A stretch of 64,000 nucleotides of DNA, from the NCBI GenBank assembly GCA_947034885.2, contig OX344751.2:41631082-41695081 (forward strand). The letters are read 5' to 3'. Positions 1-10,740 of the stretch are shown piece after piece. The notes under the pieces were generated by a model, which was given only the letters and a program-made list of their open reading frames with translations, was not told the DNA's origin and did no database searches. The stretch comes from Thuidium tamariscinum. Lineage: Eukaryota > Streptophyta > Bryopsida > Hypnales > Thuidiaceae. Position 1 is the first letter of the stretch, and each line of letters opens with the position of its first letter. The position numbers and the translations under genes were made by a program.

Positions 1-120
1 TTATGACCTGGTTGGCACACAGCCATTGCACTAGAGTGAAGTCCAAGAAGAGTGTGTGGGAGGAACACTTGCTGTGAAAGCAGTAAATGTTATTTCCACA
101 TCACATCCAAACTGAATACT

Positions 121-140
121 AACCTGTTTTGTTTGTGCAG
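121..140 (+). other. Likely 3' splice acceptor before the transposase-like frame
   Basis: A pyrimidine-rich stretch ends in gtttgtgcag, 26 bases before the chosen ATG. The frame stays open between the AG and the ATG, so the protein could begin in an upstream exon. The bases before this (1-120) contain no convincing coding exon that I can support. Confidence 0.45.
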
Positions 141-166
141 TTTCAAGTGAAGAACCAGTGGGAGCA

Positions 167-3100
167 ATGGGAGGGGGGAGGACACAATGGGAACCCTGGT
201 ACAGGCTACAAGAGGATGGGAAAGTGGAATGCAAGTTCTGCAAAGCGAAGATTAGTTACCGCAAGGATCGCTTGCTTTTCCACTTGGGTTATAGACGAAA
301 TGACACCCTCCCCGGAGTGAGAATGTGCAACAAGGCCAGTGCAGCAGTGAAGGCTATGTTTTTCAATTGTGGGGGGAATGTTCCTACGGTCTCCGAAGAC
401 GAAGAGGAACATGATGTGGAAGTGACATCACCGTCATCGAATCCAACGAGGGTGGTACGTGATCAAGAATTACCCAATGCTTCAATCTCAATTAGTGGAG
501 GGGGAGGAAATACTTTGGGCCAAAATTCTCAAGTTCGATCATCAGAGGCGCCTGTCCCTTCTTCGACCCATAGTCGACCGCTGAGGCAATTATCCGTACA
601 AGAAGGGATGGACACATCCAAAAAGCAAGTACTAGACAAGAAGTGGGCAAAGTTTTTCTACGAAGCAAATATCCCATTCAATGTGGTGAGACACCCCGCT
701 TTTGTGGATGCCGTGAAATCAACCTCCGAGTCCAGAGTTCTTTACAAACCTCCACCTTACAATGCCATACGTACGAAGCTCATGACATCAACAAAGGAGG
801 AAGTGGCTGCACTGGTAGCGGAGAAGACAAAGGGGCCTATCCACAAGTACGGTGTCACTATATGTTCTGACGGATGGGACAATGTCAGCCATCGGCCATT
901 GATCAATGTAATGTTGTCGTGCACGAGTGGAGAAGTATTTTTGGGATCGGTGGACACTACAGGCGAAAGCAAAGACACTGTTTATGTGGCTAATCGCATG
1001 ATCGATTACATTGACGCGGTGGGGGGACAGAATGTGGTGCAAGTTTGTACGGACAATGCGCCAAACATGCGTTTGGCTGGTACTCAAATTACTCGCGAAT
1101 TCCCTCACCTATATTTCCAAGGTTGTTCCGCGCATGCACTTGACCTTCTACTTGAAGATTGGGGCAAGCAACTTTGGGTGGTCAAAATAGTGAAGAAAGC
1201 AAAATCAATCGTGAAATTCATTCGCACGCATCACATGCCACTCGCCATTTTCCGACGACATTCTCCTAACCTCATGTTGAAGAATCCCATTGAGACACGT
1301 TTTGCGACCATGTTCCTCATGATCGAGCGTTTGGCCGAGGTCAAGGAAGCCGTAGAATCTACAGTCCATGATCCGCAGTGGAACGAATATGTGAGGTCCT
1401 CGAACGCTGCAATACACAATAAGGCAGAAAAGGTTCGACGTAGGGTTCGAAAGGACGAGTTCTGGAGGAGGTGTCTCAACTTTGTGCATATGGTAGAGCC
1501 TGTGTTGGTGGCTCTTCGAGAGTTTGATGGAAAACATCCGGTCATGGGCAAAGCATGGATCGTGATGAAGAAGCTAGAAAAGCATGTTTTGGCTTTGAGG
1601 AATCGACCATTTTCATTGGAGGCAAATTATGCGGACCGTGTTGAATACGCGTTTTACGAACGATGGGATTTGATGAAGACTGATTTGCACTACGCAGCTG
1701 CCCTGCTCAATCCATTCCTCCTTGATGAAATTATACTAATAGACGATAACGAGGCAAAGGAGGCCATTCTTAGAGTACTACGCAAATTGGCAGTTGGAGG
1801 GTTGGGATATGCAGCCGCTTTGTTTGAGTACCAATCCTTTCGAGACCGCCGAGGCATGTTCGCTGGACTTCCCGATGTGAATACTTTGAATTTGGAGCCG
1901 CATGAATGGTGGGATCTTCTCGGAGCCGCTGCTCATACGCTTGCACCTATTGCAAGAAGGATCCTCGCACAAGTATGTTCCGCATCATCATGCGAACGCA
2001 ATTGGAGCATGTACTCATTTGTCCACAGCAAGTCTCGCAACAGATTGACATCTGAGCGCGCGGAGGAATTGGTTTACATTTATACCAATTCGAGGACTCT
2101 CAGGGAAAGGGGTGCGGCGGATGCAGCACGATGGTACACTGAGAACATGTTGTCCGAAGATTCCATGACAACCGAATCAGATGGCTTGGATCGTGGTTCG
2201 GTTATGTCAGACGCTAACAACGATGACTCAGACGACAGTTCCAATGGCGATGATGATCCACCATTTCGGCCTTTGGGTGAAAGGCAAGAAAGGGGTCCCC
2301 TAATTGACGAGTCCGTATTTGACTTTGATGGCGCAGATAATGATGGAAATGACCACGGGGGAGATGAGGATGGAAATGACAACGGGGGAAATGATGGCAG
2401 TCCGTCATGGATGCCACATACATCGATTGCGGGGTCAAGTGGTGGAAATCAAAACGAAGGGGTTGAAGCCCCACCTTCGCCGGTTATAGGGCCGATTGAA
2501 GAAGAAATGCGTACCCGGAGACATGAACATGTCGTTGTGGTAGAAAGACAAGGCGAAGATGAGGTCGTTGCCACAGATCCCCCAGTGGCGCGGAACACTC
2601 GTAGCCACAGATCCCCCATTGGTGTCGAGATAGACTTTCGCACATTGCGTCGAGACACGATCGGCGTGCGACCACAAGCGCCTAGCTTGGATGATCCACC
2701 CGTCCAAATTTCAGCACGGCCTTCATCTTCTAGAGTCCGCCCCAACCAAGAAACTCCATCAGTCGGTACACGATTGGCCGGTCTCTTCCCAACTCTAAAT
2801 ATGACCGAGCGAAGGAATGCACCTCCATCCTCAGAACAACCCGTTGCACCGCCTACACGCACTACTAATCGACGCCCGCGGCCACGTGAAGAAAGCCCTA
2901 CCAATGAACGAGTGAGTAGAAGAACACGTAGAAGGCTAAGAAGGGAAGAAGCGGCGAGTATACCATTTCTCCGCGAAGGTCTTCTCCCTGGACCGACGGG
3001 ACCCAGTGTGGATACCGCTGGAGATGGAGTAGGAGGGCGAACAATCCGCAGATTGGCTTCTATAGTAGGTGAAGGCTCAGACAGCCCTGACAACTCACCA

Positions 3101-3301
3101 AGCGAAGTCGGTAGGGCAACGTCCAATCATGATGATGAATCCATGGGTCCTAGTATAGGTGAAGATGGTGAAGTTCCGGGAGATAGTGATTATAGAGGGA
3201 CTCGTAGAGGTCCTCCACCTGCACCTCAAGACAATCAAGCAACCACGCGAGAGGCTGCTGCAAGGAGCATGGCTCCTAATCGTACACGTGCAAGACGTTG
3301 A
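167..3301 (+). CDS. hAT-superfamily transposase-like protein (BED finger, DUF659, hAT dimerisation)
   Basis: Long uninterrupted frame of 1044 aa from the ATG at 167. In-frame codons extend upstream to a likely splice acceptor (tttgtgcag ending at 140), so a short 5' exon probably lies before it. Near the N-terminus C22, C25, H39 and C54 resemble a BED-type zinc finger. A DUF659/RNase H-like core follows, with acidic residues in CSDGWD (D235) and CTDNAP (D296). The hAT C-terminal dimerisation block is around 585-650 with the signature SSCERNW (E610), so the three expected DDE-type acidic residues are present. Residues 660-1044 are a long low-complexity tail, Asp/Asn/Gly-rich then Arg/Pro-rich, which most hAT transposases lack. 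No hAT terminal inverted repeats or 8-bp target duplication are visible, but the left side may be outside the window. It could be an autonomous transposon or a domesticated derivative. Confidence 0.88.
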   Translation: MGGGRTQWEPWYRLQEDGKVECKFCKAKISYRKDRLLFHLGYRRNDTLPGVRMCNKASAAVKAMFFNCGGNVPTVSEDEEEHDVEVTSPSSNPTRVVRDQELPNASISISGGGGNTLGQNSQVRSSEAPVPSSTHSRPLRQLSVQEGMDTSKKQVLDKKWAKFFYEANIPFNVVRHPAFVDAVKSTSESRVLYKPPPYNAIRTKLMTSTKEEVAALVAEKTKGPIHKYGVTICSDGWDNVSHRPLINVMLSCTSGEVFLGSVDTTGESKDTVYVANRMIDYIDAVGGQNVVQVCTDNAPNMRLAGTQITREFPHLYFQGCSAHALDLLLEDWGKQLWVVKIVKKAKSIVKFIRTHHMPLAIFRRHSPNLMLKNPIETRFATMFLMIERLAEVKEAVESTVHDPQWNEYVRSSNAAIHNKAEKVRRRVRKDEFWRRCLNFVHMVEPVLVALREFDGKHPVMGKAWIVMKKLEKHVLALRNRPFSLEANYADRVEYAFYERWDLMKTDLHYAAALLNPFLLDEIILIDDNEAKEAILRVLRKLAVGGLGYAAALFEYQSFRDRRGMFAGLPDVNTLNLEPHEWWDLLGAAAHTLAPIARRILAQVCSASSCERNWSMYSFVHSKSRNRLTSERAEELVYIYTNSRTLRERGAADAARWYTENMLSEDSMTTESDGLDRGSVMSDANNDDSDDSSNGDDDPPFRPLGERQERGPLIDESVFDFDGADNDGNDHGGDEDGNDNGGNDGSPSWMPHTSIAGSSGGNQNEGVEAPPSPVIGPIEEEMRTRRHEHVVVVERQGEDEVVATDPPVARNTRSHRSPIGVEIDFRTLRRDTIGVRPQAPSLDDPPVQISARPSSSRVRPNQETPSVGTRLAGLFPTLNMTERRNAPPSSEQPVAPPTRTTNRRPRPREESPTNERVSRRTRRRLRREEAASIPFLREGLLPGPTGPSVDTAGDGVGGRTIRRLASIVGEGSDSPDNSPSEVGRATSNHDDESMGPSIGEDGEVPGDSDYRGTRRGPPPAPQDNQATTREAAARSMAPNRTRARR

Positions 3302-3682
3302 GAGCATCTAGGGAAAAAAATGTCTCCATGTCATCTTATGTAATATTGTGTAAGGCTGAATACCTTGCATGTGAAATTCGGCATTAATTATAAATACTAC
3401 ACATGCTTCCTGTGCTCATGTAGGGCGCATGGGTAGAAATTTTTTATCTTCACATGTCACAAATTCTACAACGCAACAACGGATCCATTTATGGATATTT
3501 GTCCCAAGAAATGGAAATATTTGCTTTGTCGTTTGCCATGTGTTCTATACTCTTAAATTTGGATTCATTCTTCGAAACTGGTTACCTACATGCTTGGATA
3601 TTTTGAGATCATTATGAATTTTGCCATGTACAAGAAAACAAATGTAATCTGGAATATGGAGAAAATGATTGAAAGTACTGAA
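3302..3682. other. 3' flank of the transposase-like gene
   Basis: AT-rich sequence between the stop codon and the first TTAA-flanked element. It probably contains the 3' UTR. I see no further coding region here; the 62-aa frame at 3429 has no recognisable features. Confidence 0.4.
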
Positions 3683-3686
3683 TTAA

Positions 3687-4605
3687 CCCCTAAAGGACCA
3701 AGAGTCCCCTCGGGGAACTTTAAGAATTAGGGCAAGTACTTGTGACTTCAATTTTTAATGAATTTTATTGAAATTTTCACATAAGATAAAAAAACTGATT
3801 AGCTCCGTGGAAATATTCATTTTTTTTCAATTGGTGACCGGGAGCAAAAGTTATGCCATCATAAACATTATTTTTATGTTGCCGGGCAGAAAAAAAATCT
3901 ACAGAAACTTCAAAATTAAAAAAATAATTTTTTTTCTTATAGATTATATTTTTGTCTACAAGTAAAGCTTTGATTCATTCCATTTGGATTAGTAATGTGA
4001 AAGTTATGAACAATCTTGTTTTTCGGGCAATCTAAGCATCTTCTTGAAAAAATAACTTCTAGGATTCATTTGTGAATGCAATTTCCACAATTTAAAAAAA
4101 AAAATTGTTGGACAAGGTTGATTTTGTTTTCTAGAACAATCTCACCATTGGGATTATTGTGTTTCAATTCCATCTATGAGATATTTGCAATTTAGTTTTT
4201 CTTTCAATCTTGGACCTACATCTACTTGACAATTTTTTAAAGAATGACAAAAAGTCTTTATTTTGTGAATTTTTTTTCCTAAGCTCTTAGCTCAATTTCT
4301 CAATAAAAAAATTTTAATTCAAGGTCTGTAGTGCAAAAAGATTACATAAATGGAGGACAAAGTCATTTGAAGTTGCAAACTAGTGTTTAAGAAAACTTTG
4401 TTTTCCAACTTTGAATGCTCATATCTTCCTATCTATACGGTCAAACTTCATGAAATTTTCACCACATCATCTTAGTTAAGTAAAGTTCAAGATCCTATGG
4501 TTAGATTCTAAAAATTTAGTTTTTTTTGTTTTTCATGGATGAATGGAACAAAAATGGCAGTTTTGAGTGGTTTTGGGTTGAAAAACGGCCGTGGTCCTTT
4601 AGGGG
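3687..4605 (+). mobile_element. piggyBac-like MITE, 919 bp, TTAA-flanked (copy 1)
   Basis: The ends are inverted repeats, CCCCTAAAGGACCA on the left and TGGTCCTTTAGGGG on the right. TTAA lies directly outside on both sides (3683-3686 and 4606-4609). TTAA target duplication with termini beginning CC is the hallmark of the piggyBac superfamily. The interior is AT-rich and non-coding, so the copy is non-autonomous. A second copy in reverse orientation lies at 36306-37220 and matches along its whole length by eye. Confidence 0.85.
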
Positions 4606-4821
4606 TTAACATGGCATTCAGTCCAAAATTTACGAAGGGACAGAACTACTCACAAATCCACTCACCGGAATCATACTCGAATGGAACAAAAAGATTTACA
4701 TATATTTATTTCAAAAAGGAGTTAGTACAAAATTCAGTGACGCAAAGTTCGTGGACTATACTGTGGTAAAAGCAAGTACTAAGGTACGTCTACGATTACA
4801 TTGCCACTAAAATACTATTCT

Positions 4822-6483
4822 CTAATCTTCATTCCTTGCTTGTTCTTGTAGAAGTACTTGCTCCTTGCGGGCCTCGCGGTAGCAATCAACGGGTGGAGTC
4901 CAAAATAAGGGGGCGCCACTAATTCGTCCCACGGCGTACGTTACCGTGCGTCGTTGTAGTGGGTCCTCTTTGCACAATTCGCCCAATGTGGCTTGAAATG
5001 TACCAAACGCTGTATGGTCGGGAAGCATTTCCGTATTTTCGCGGTCTTTCTTCCATATCTTCTCCGCAAGCTTCCCAACAGCATATCCGTCTGTATGTAT
5101 ACTAACACACGGTGCCCCATCTGCACGAGTGGGGGATACCGAAGTGCCCGCCTCTCCAGGAACATACATCAATTCAGGGGCCACCCACCAACGTTTCTGA
5201 CGTGTAGCCCGCATTTGGCTTGCACATTGAAACTGGTACAAAGAATGGGTTTCTTCATTGATACGACTAGCCATTCCCCAATCACATAGCCCAATCCACA
5301 CTGTTCGCCCATCATCATTCGGAAAATGCAACATGATGTTTTCTGGCGTGATGTCGTTGTGGAGCACCGAAGATTGTTGCACCGCATCCACGATGCAAAT
5401 TAACGCCCATGCAAGCTCGGTGCGGTTTCTACGATAAGCCAAGAGTCTTTTGGCTTCTTGCATCGTCTGTGGAGTTGCATGGTAGGCAAGCTCCCCGATC
5501 TCAGCATAATCTCGGTTTTTTTGGTCCAATGCGAACATGGCTCCCAATGTTCCTCCATTCCACCATTGAGAATAACACTCCATGGTCATGTCATTTATAG
5601 CAAAAAATTTTATGACCCCTGGATGATTACATGGACAAACCAAAGCCTCGATGGACAACTTCTCCCGCGACTTCTTCAATTGATCCACATATAGGGCTGT
5701 CTTGCCCGCCAATTCCATCATGGGGGGAATGTGCCTTGAATTTTGGAGGCTCACTTTACGCACCCTCCCGTGCCCCCCTTGTTTGTTGTGGCCTGACAAT
5801 GGAACCACCACCACTCCTCGTTCAAGAAATACCACTCCTCCCGCACCCGCTTGGCCTAGGGACAAGCTTTGGCTCTGCTGAAACCATGGGGCAGAGCGGA
5901 TATTGCTGGAAGACAGCGCTCGCATTGCGTCATGCCACCAATACACCTTTTTGTGCAACAAATGCAATGCTTGTTGCTTCGGCGCTACATCTCGTTTGAA
6001 GCCCTTTACCGATGCGGCGACTTGGGCGATGTTGAAAACACAAGTTTGCACTTGTTCGTCAAGCCAACGACGGAAGTGTTCCTTTGTGCGATCTTCAAGC
6101 CACTCATCCTCGCCCATTGTTGTCCAAAACATGTGGGTGAATTTTTTTTTAATTGTCTCCACCCCTTGCAATCCACGCGAGACGTAGGTCGTATTCAATT
6201 GAGCAATCGTATATTGCTCCAAAAAATCCAATGCCACTTCCTGCACTTTCCTGGTCGCAGCCTTCCTTGGCCAGTCGTCTGTATTTGTAGCCTTGTGCCT
6301 CCGCCTGCTCTTTTTTTTCTTGGCCCCCGAAGATTCTCCTCCAGCCGCACCACTGACCCCTTCTCCGGCCAATACTGCCTCTGATACGCAGTCAATGGAT
6401 TCTGGAGACTGCTCACCAACAGGATCTCCGATGCCTGAAAACCACTCATCAACCTTGCGCTTCGACGCACCTCGCCCGTCCAT
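4822..6483 (-). CDS. Divergent protein-kinase-like protein
   Basis: Single coding exon of 553 aa. The ATG (6481-6483) lies one base after a strong acceptor, tttttttcag, so a non-coding 5' exon is likely. Residues 50-65 are basic (KKKKSRRRHK) and could be a nuclear localisation signal. Residues 75-190 form an unrecognised, probably helical region. A kinase-like domain spans about 255-520: HNDITPEN in the catalytic loop (HRD becomes HND, D377 kept, N kept), CDWG in place of DFG (D401) and VAPELMY in place of APE (E437). I see no clear glycine-rich loop or VAIK lysine, so activity is uncertain and it may be a pseudokinase. It converges on the transposase-like gene and has higher GC than its surroundings. 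A TATA box at 6679-6685 supports transcription from the minus strand. Confidence 0.72.
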   Translation of the reverse strand: MDGRGASKRKVDEWFSGIGDPVGEQSPESIDCVSEAVLAGEGVSGAAGGESSGAKKKKSRRRHKATNTDDWPRKAATRKVQEVALDFLEQYTIAQLNTTYVSRGLQGVETIKKKFTHMFWTTMGEDEWLEDRTKEHFRRWLDEQVQTCVFNIAQVAASVKGFKRDVAPKQQALHLLHKKVYWWHDAMRALSSSNIRSAPWFQQSQSLSLGQAGAGGVVFLERGVVVVPLSGHNKQGGHGRVRKVSLQNSRHIPPMMELAGKTALYVDQLKKSREKLSIEALVCPCNHPGVIKFFAINDMTMECYSQWWNGGTLGAMFALDQKNRDYAEIGELAYHATPQTMQEAKRLLAYRRNRTELAWALICIVDAVQQSSVLHNDITPENIMLHFPNDDGRTVWIGLCDWGMASRINEETHSLYQFQCASQMRATRQKRWWVAPELMYVPGEAGTSVSPTRADGAPCVSIHTDGYAVGKLAEKIWKKDRENTEMLPDHTAFGTFQATLGELCKEDPLQRRTVTYAVGRISGAPLFWTPPVDCYREARKEQVLLQEQARNED

Positions 6484-6678
6484 TCTGAAAAAAAATATGC
6501 GATGGTAAAACCAAGGAATTAGGGTTCAGTACTCACAAATGTGAAAACTATCCCCCCTTCCTCAGCCGAGCCTCCTCGCAAGCACCCGCGCTCCCAAGCA
6601 AGGACTGCAACCAATCCAGGGCAAGAGAGCACCGTCAGAGCAGGAGAGACTCGTGCAGAGTGGGGGACCTGGCCCACC

Positions 6679-6685
6679 TTATATA
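6679..6685 (-). promoter_or_regulatory. TATA box of the kinase-like gene
   Basis: Read on the minus strand the sequence is actatataagg, about 195 bases upstream of the ATG. The GC-rich CCGTC array begins only a few bases further upstream, so the array abuts the core promoter. Confidence 0.6.
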
Positions 6686-6689
6686 GTCG

Positions 6690-7135
6690 TTGGCGAGCCG
6701 TCGCATGGACGGCCGATCCGTCCAAGGAACTCGAAAGCCGTCGAGGGGTGTCGGGAACTCCGAGACCGTCGAGGGGACGCGCTGAAGCCGTCGAGGGGAA
6801 TGTCGAGGACGATGAGGCCGTCGACGGGACGCACCCATCCGTCCCGGGAATTTCGAAGTCGTCGTGGGGACCGTCGAGGAATTGCGAGACCGTCGAGGGG
6901 ACGCGCTCGCCGTCCTCAGAATTGGGAAGCCGTCGAGGGGAATGTCGAGGACGATGAGGCCGTCGACGGGACGCACCCATCCGTCCCGGGAATTTCGAAG
7001 CCGTCCAGGAAACCGTCGAGGAACTGCGAGACCGTCGACAGGACGCACAAGCTGTCCTGGGAATTCGGGGGTCCGTCGTGGAACGAGGCCGTCCACGCGA
7101 CCCCACAGGGCGTCCCGGGAATTCTGAACCATTAA
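6690..7135. repeat. GC-rich CCGTC array 1 (upstream of the kinase-like gene)
   Basis: A dense series of CCGTCGAGG, CCGTCCAGG and related motifs in otherwise AT-rich DNA. A 75-bp segment at 6784-6858 recurs without change at 6926-7000 (offset 142). All six frames are largely open because the composition excludes stops, so the long overlapping frames here are not genes. It lies directly upstream of the kinase-like gene's TATA box. Confidence 0.85.
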
Positions 7136-7199
7136 GGGGATCGTCGGGGAAGCACAGGGCGGTGAAGATGCCAGCGAAGACTTAATGGCAAGCCTCGTG

Positions 7200-7310
7200 C
7201 AACTGAAATTCCTCTACAAGGTAATAAGGTAACAGGCCAGAAACCGCCCATCTAAGGGCTGACACTGAATTTTGAGAAGGTCAAAAACCCAGCCTAAAGC
7301 CCTTGCCCAA
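7200..7310 (+). repeat. Left-end fragment of a GGTA-type MITE
   Basis: The segment catctaagggctga-cactgaatttt resembles the left part of the TTAA-flanked MITE at 47927-48251 (catctaagggctgaaactgaattt). No matching right end is seen, so this is probably a truncated copy. Confidence 0.4.
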
Positions 7311-7325
7311 CCGAAGGTTTTAGGA

Positions 7326-7357
7326 TTTAGGGTTTAGGGTTTAGGGTTTAGGGTTTA
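7326..7357 (+). repeat. Interstitial telomere-type repeat
   Basis: Four perfect tandem TTTAGGG units plus a partial fifth. This is the plant telomere unit, here inside AT-rich sequence upstream of the kinase-like gene. It may come from break repair or act as a telo-box-like cis element. Confidence 0.9.
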
Positions 7358-8585
7358 AGTTCCTTTTTACTTTTGCGTAAATGAGGGTAAAATGTCTAGT
7401 TTAGTAATTTAATAACTTAAGAAGTGCATTATAATTTGTATTCGGTAATTGATCTTTATTTTCCTAGCGTCAATCTAATTTTGCAAATTTTGAAGTAATT
7501 AAAAGAAATAACATGAAATGATTAAACTTATTGGTTCTAGTCTAAACACATACCTCTTCGGTTGATGCGTATCCGTTCTCAGTTGTGTCGTCAAAAAGCT
7601 CTACTTCCTCCCTTTCCATCTAATTTCATTCTCCCCCGTAAATTTAGGAAATAGGAGCTAATTTTAATAATTTAATCCGGCTTAATTAGCATTTGCTATT
7701 TGATGGTCACACTATAACTCCTTGAGGAACTTAAATCATTTCCGTACAATGACTTTGCCTAAATCTAATTCAAGCGTACATACATCTATTTTACAAAATG
7801 GGGTCACATAAAATGCCTAATTGAATTCTTCAACCCAATTATATTGTTGTAACTTACTAGGAATCTAGGATGTTTTTTGGTATGAAAGATGTGCATATAG
7901 ATGTTTCCTACATATCTCCTCTTTGCAAATTAATGCTAATTCATCACCAATGTTTTATAATCAATTATCATGCTAAACCATGAGTTTTGAATGAAACAAT
8001 TCACCAAATACTGAATTTGACTTATGTGAAATCCACATTTGGTATGCTTGATTATATTATGCAAAATTTGTTTCAATGGCAGAATTGGATGATCCTAAAC
8101 TTGTTGGTGGGTAGTGTGTAATGTACACGGCTAAAATTTTACATTGCCTTCCAGTGCTTCATCTCATATCGAGAATGGCTGAAGTGATGGACCCTAAATT
8201 TTAGAAGTTGCCCTACGGATATGTAGGGATTTAAACTTCTCAATTTTAAATTCGGGAGCCATCCGACTAGGCATGTATTTTTTAGGAAATTAGATTAGTA
8301 CTACATGTACATATTAGTATATTACTATATTGCATAATATTCTGGTCATGTAGTCATGTACTCTACTTATGAGTTATGAAACTATGAGTTATGAAAGTAT
8401 AAGTGAATGGCGAGCACTAATTAGGAGTTTAGGACGGGGGCACTGGCAAGCAAGACTCCGTTAGTGGGCACCAACCAATTTTCAGAATTCAGACTCTTCT
8501 GCGGAACCCTAAACCGCTCTAATCCTCTCTTTGCCGAAGTGTATGATAAACCCTAGAAGAAAGAGTTAGAATTCCGCAAGTGTGT
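7358..8585. other. AT-rich intergenic sequence
   Basis: No coding frame, RNA gene or repeat with clear ends is visible in this stretch. Confidence 0.5.
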
Positions 8586-9000
8586 TAATGGTTTGAACCA
8601 AAAATACACGTCAAAGGGTTAAAAAAGTTACCCCAAAAAAATATAGAAAGGGTTTGGAAAGAAATTGTCGAGCCCTGTTCGAATAAAAAAAATGTGGAAA
8701 TGGGTTGGAAAAAAATGTGTTAATGGTTCAATTAAAAAAAATAGGGAAAAGGTTTGAATCCCCAAAATGGAAGTGGTGTGAATAAAGCAAAACGTTAATG
8801 GTTTCGGGTGTTGGGCAAAAATATATAGAAGGGATTTGGACCAAAAAATGGGTTAATGGATCGACTAAAAAAATATGGAAATGATTCGGTTTGGAAAAAA
8901 ATGTGGAAATGGTTTGAATAAAAAAAATGGGAATGGTTTGAATAAAAAAAATGGGAAAGGTTTGAATAAAAAAAATGGGAATGGTTTGAATAATAGACTT
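8586..9000 (-). repeat. A/T-rich tandem array, left copy
   Basis: Degenerate repeats of about 24-25 bases built around ggaaatggtttgaa followed by a run of A, alternating with variants containing ttaatgg. It is the reverse complement of the array at 14380-15600. The open frame on the minus strand (HSHFFYSN repeats) is only a translation of the array. Confidence 0.8.
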
Positions 9001-10577
9001 GGGGGTTCACCCCCTTTATCTTTTGGTAACCACGTGCGATAATGGGGTATTTAATGGGGGGGTATTTATGTCCTTCTCATGTTTTTTTCCCTCCCTATTA
9101 GTAGAATAAAGCTACCGGAGTGTATTTTAGAGTACCCTATTTTCTTTTGTAAATTCTTTGAAGGACTATTTTTGAACACCCTATTTTTTTTCTACATTTC
9201 ATAATTACAAAATATTGAGAAGATCAAAAACATTGTATACAAGGAAACATGTGAGCTTCAAGGATTTTGATGAACTAAGAACATGGTGAAACGCACAGCA
9301 TATGCTATCTATATGCCACTAAAGAGTTTGAAAATCAAAAATCAAAGCTACAACTATTTATATTTCACCATTTATAAGAAAACAAAGCACACAATAGAGA
9401 AATTAAACTATAGTATACAATCCTAATTAATGCAATATTTAAAACCAATTTAAAGGCACAAGAGCATATTCACATTCATTTATATAATAAGGAAAACTTA
9501 GGGAATTTAATAAGCCGATTGTGTTTAAAAACACAAGTATCAGTAAGTCTGCAAATCCATTCTAACATTTAAAATGAAGAAGTTCAAGGACCTCTTGCTC
9601 TCAAATCAACTATTATGGTAGGAAGCTCACACGGAGGTTAATAAACTATGCAGGCTTTTTTATCTGCTTAATAGGACTATAGGAGGGTCTGAAATCTGAA
9701 TTGGAAAGCTCATTGTGAGGAAACTAATTGTGGATTATATTGAAGCATGCTAAGATTTGATTTTTACTATATGAATGGATGGTTTTAGAGTTACAATGGA
9801 TTCAATCGTAACTAAGTGTACTTATAGGTGTCTACTAATTTTATTCAAAATAAAAAATGGTTGTTAAACTACCTTCTTTCAAATGTGAAATTGTTTTGAA
9901 ATAATGATTAATTGAAGAATTCATTTCAGATTTTGAAAGGGACACATTTAGAAACCATTTCAAACCATTTTTTACATGTTGCATTACTAGTTTATTCACC
10001 AAACCAGATTCTTTTAGAAACTGTGCATGTATAGATTTTCAAGGCTTACTGATCACAAATAGGGTCCTATGACAAATTGTGTTTGAAAATTAATAATTAA
10101 TTCAATTTTTCTTCCAAAAAATATGAAACAACTTGTATTAGATTCCTCATCTATTTCTCCTTGACTGAAAAATAAACTAAAAATATTTTCATCTAAAGAC
10201 ATACACGAAAAAGGCAAATCAACTCTTAATTTAAATAAGTGCAATCTTTGCCTCCTACCATGCATACATGGCTAACACACTTGTCACAATCATGAATCCC
10301 AAAAAAATTTAAAAAGAAATACAAGATCTGAATGAGTCACGCACTTGTCACAACCATGAATGAATCCCAAATTTTTTTAAAAAGAAATGCAAGCTGTGAA
10401 TGTTAACTCACTGAGCTCCAATAAAAATTACAGTATACAGGTACTGCATTGGCAATCTTCACCAGTTCACCCACATTAAAATTCTGCTGTCTTACAGCTT
10501 ATTGCATCTCAACTGCCTAAATGAATACCAATTGCGTAATTGGATCTTGGCTGTCTAATTGGATTCCACCTGCCTAA
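9001..10577. other. AT-rich intergenic sequence
   Basis: No supported gene. A short near-repeat (cacacttgtcacaatcatgaatcccaaa and its variant, about 10276 and 10340) suggests a small local duplication. Confidence 0.45.
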
Positions 10578-10604
10578 TTGAAATTCAGTATATATTGGGC
10601 CCAC

Positions 10605-10740
10605 CTATTGGGCCCGTCCAGGACCTGGGCAGGCCGTCACGGGGACGGAGAGCGTCCAGAAAACCGTCCAGGACCAGGGCAGGCCGTCACGGGGACGGAG
10701 GGCGTCCCTAAAACCGTCCAGGAAGACGGGCCTGTCGAGG
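10605..10740. repeat. GC-rich CCGTC array 2, left part
   Basis: Two units of about 55 bp containing gggcaggccgtcacgggg and the motif gcgtcc-gaaaaccgtccagg. The array continues at 10982 after a MITE insertion, where the same unit resumes in the same orientation. Confidence 0.8.

Noticed and set aside
2449-3126. Minus-strand frame of 225 codons
   Set aside because: Antisense to the tail of the transposase-like gene, with no domain of its own.
6519-7135. Overlapping frames of 138-195 codons on both strands
   Set aside because: They lie in the GC-rich CCGTC array, whose composition excludes stop codons in every frame; the peptides are repeat translations.
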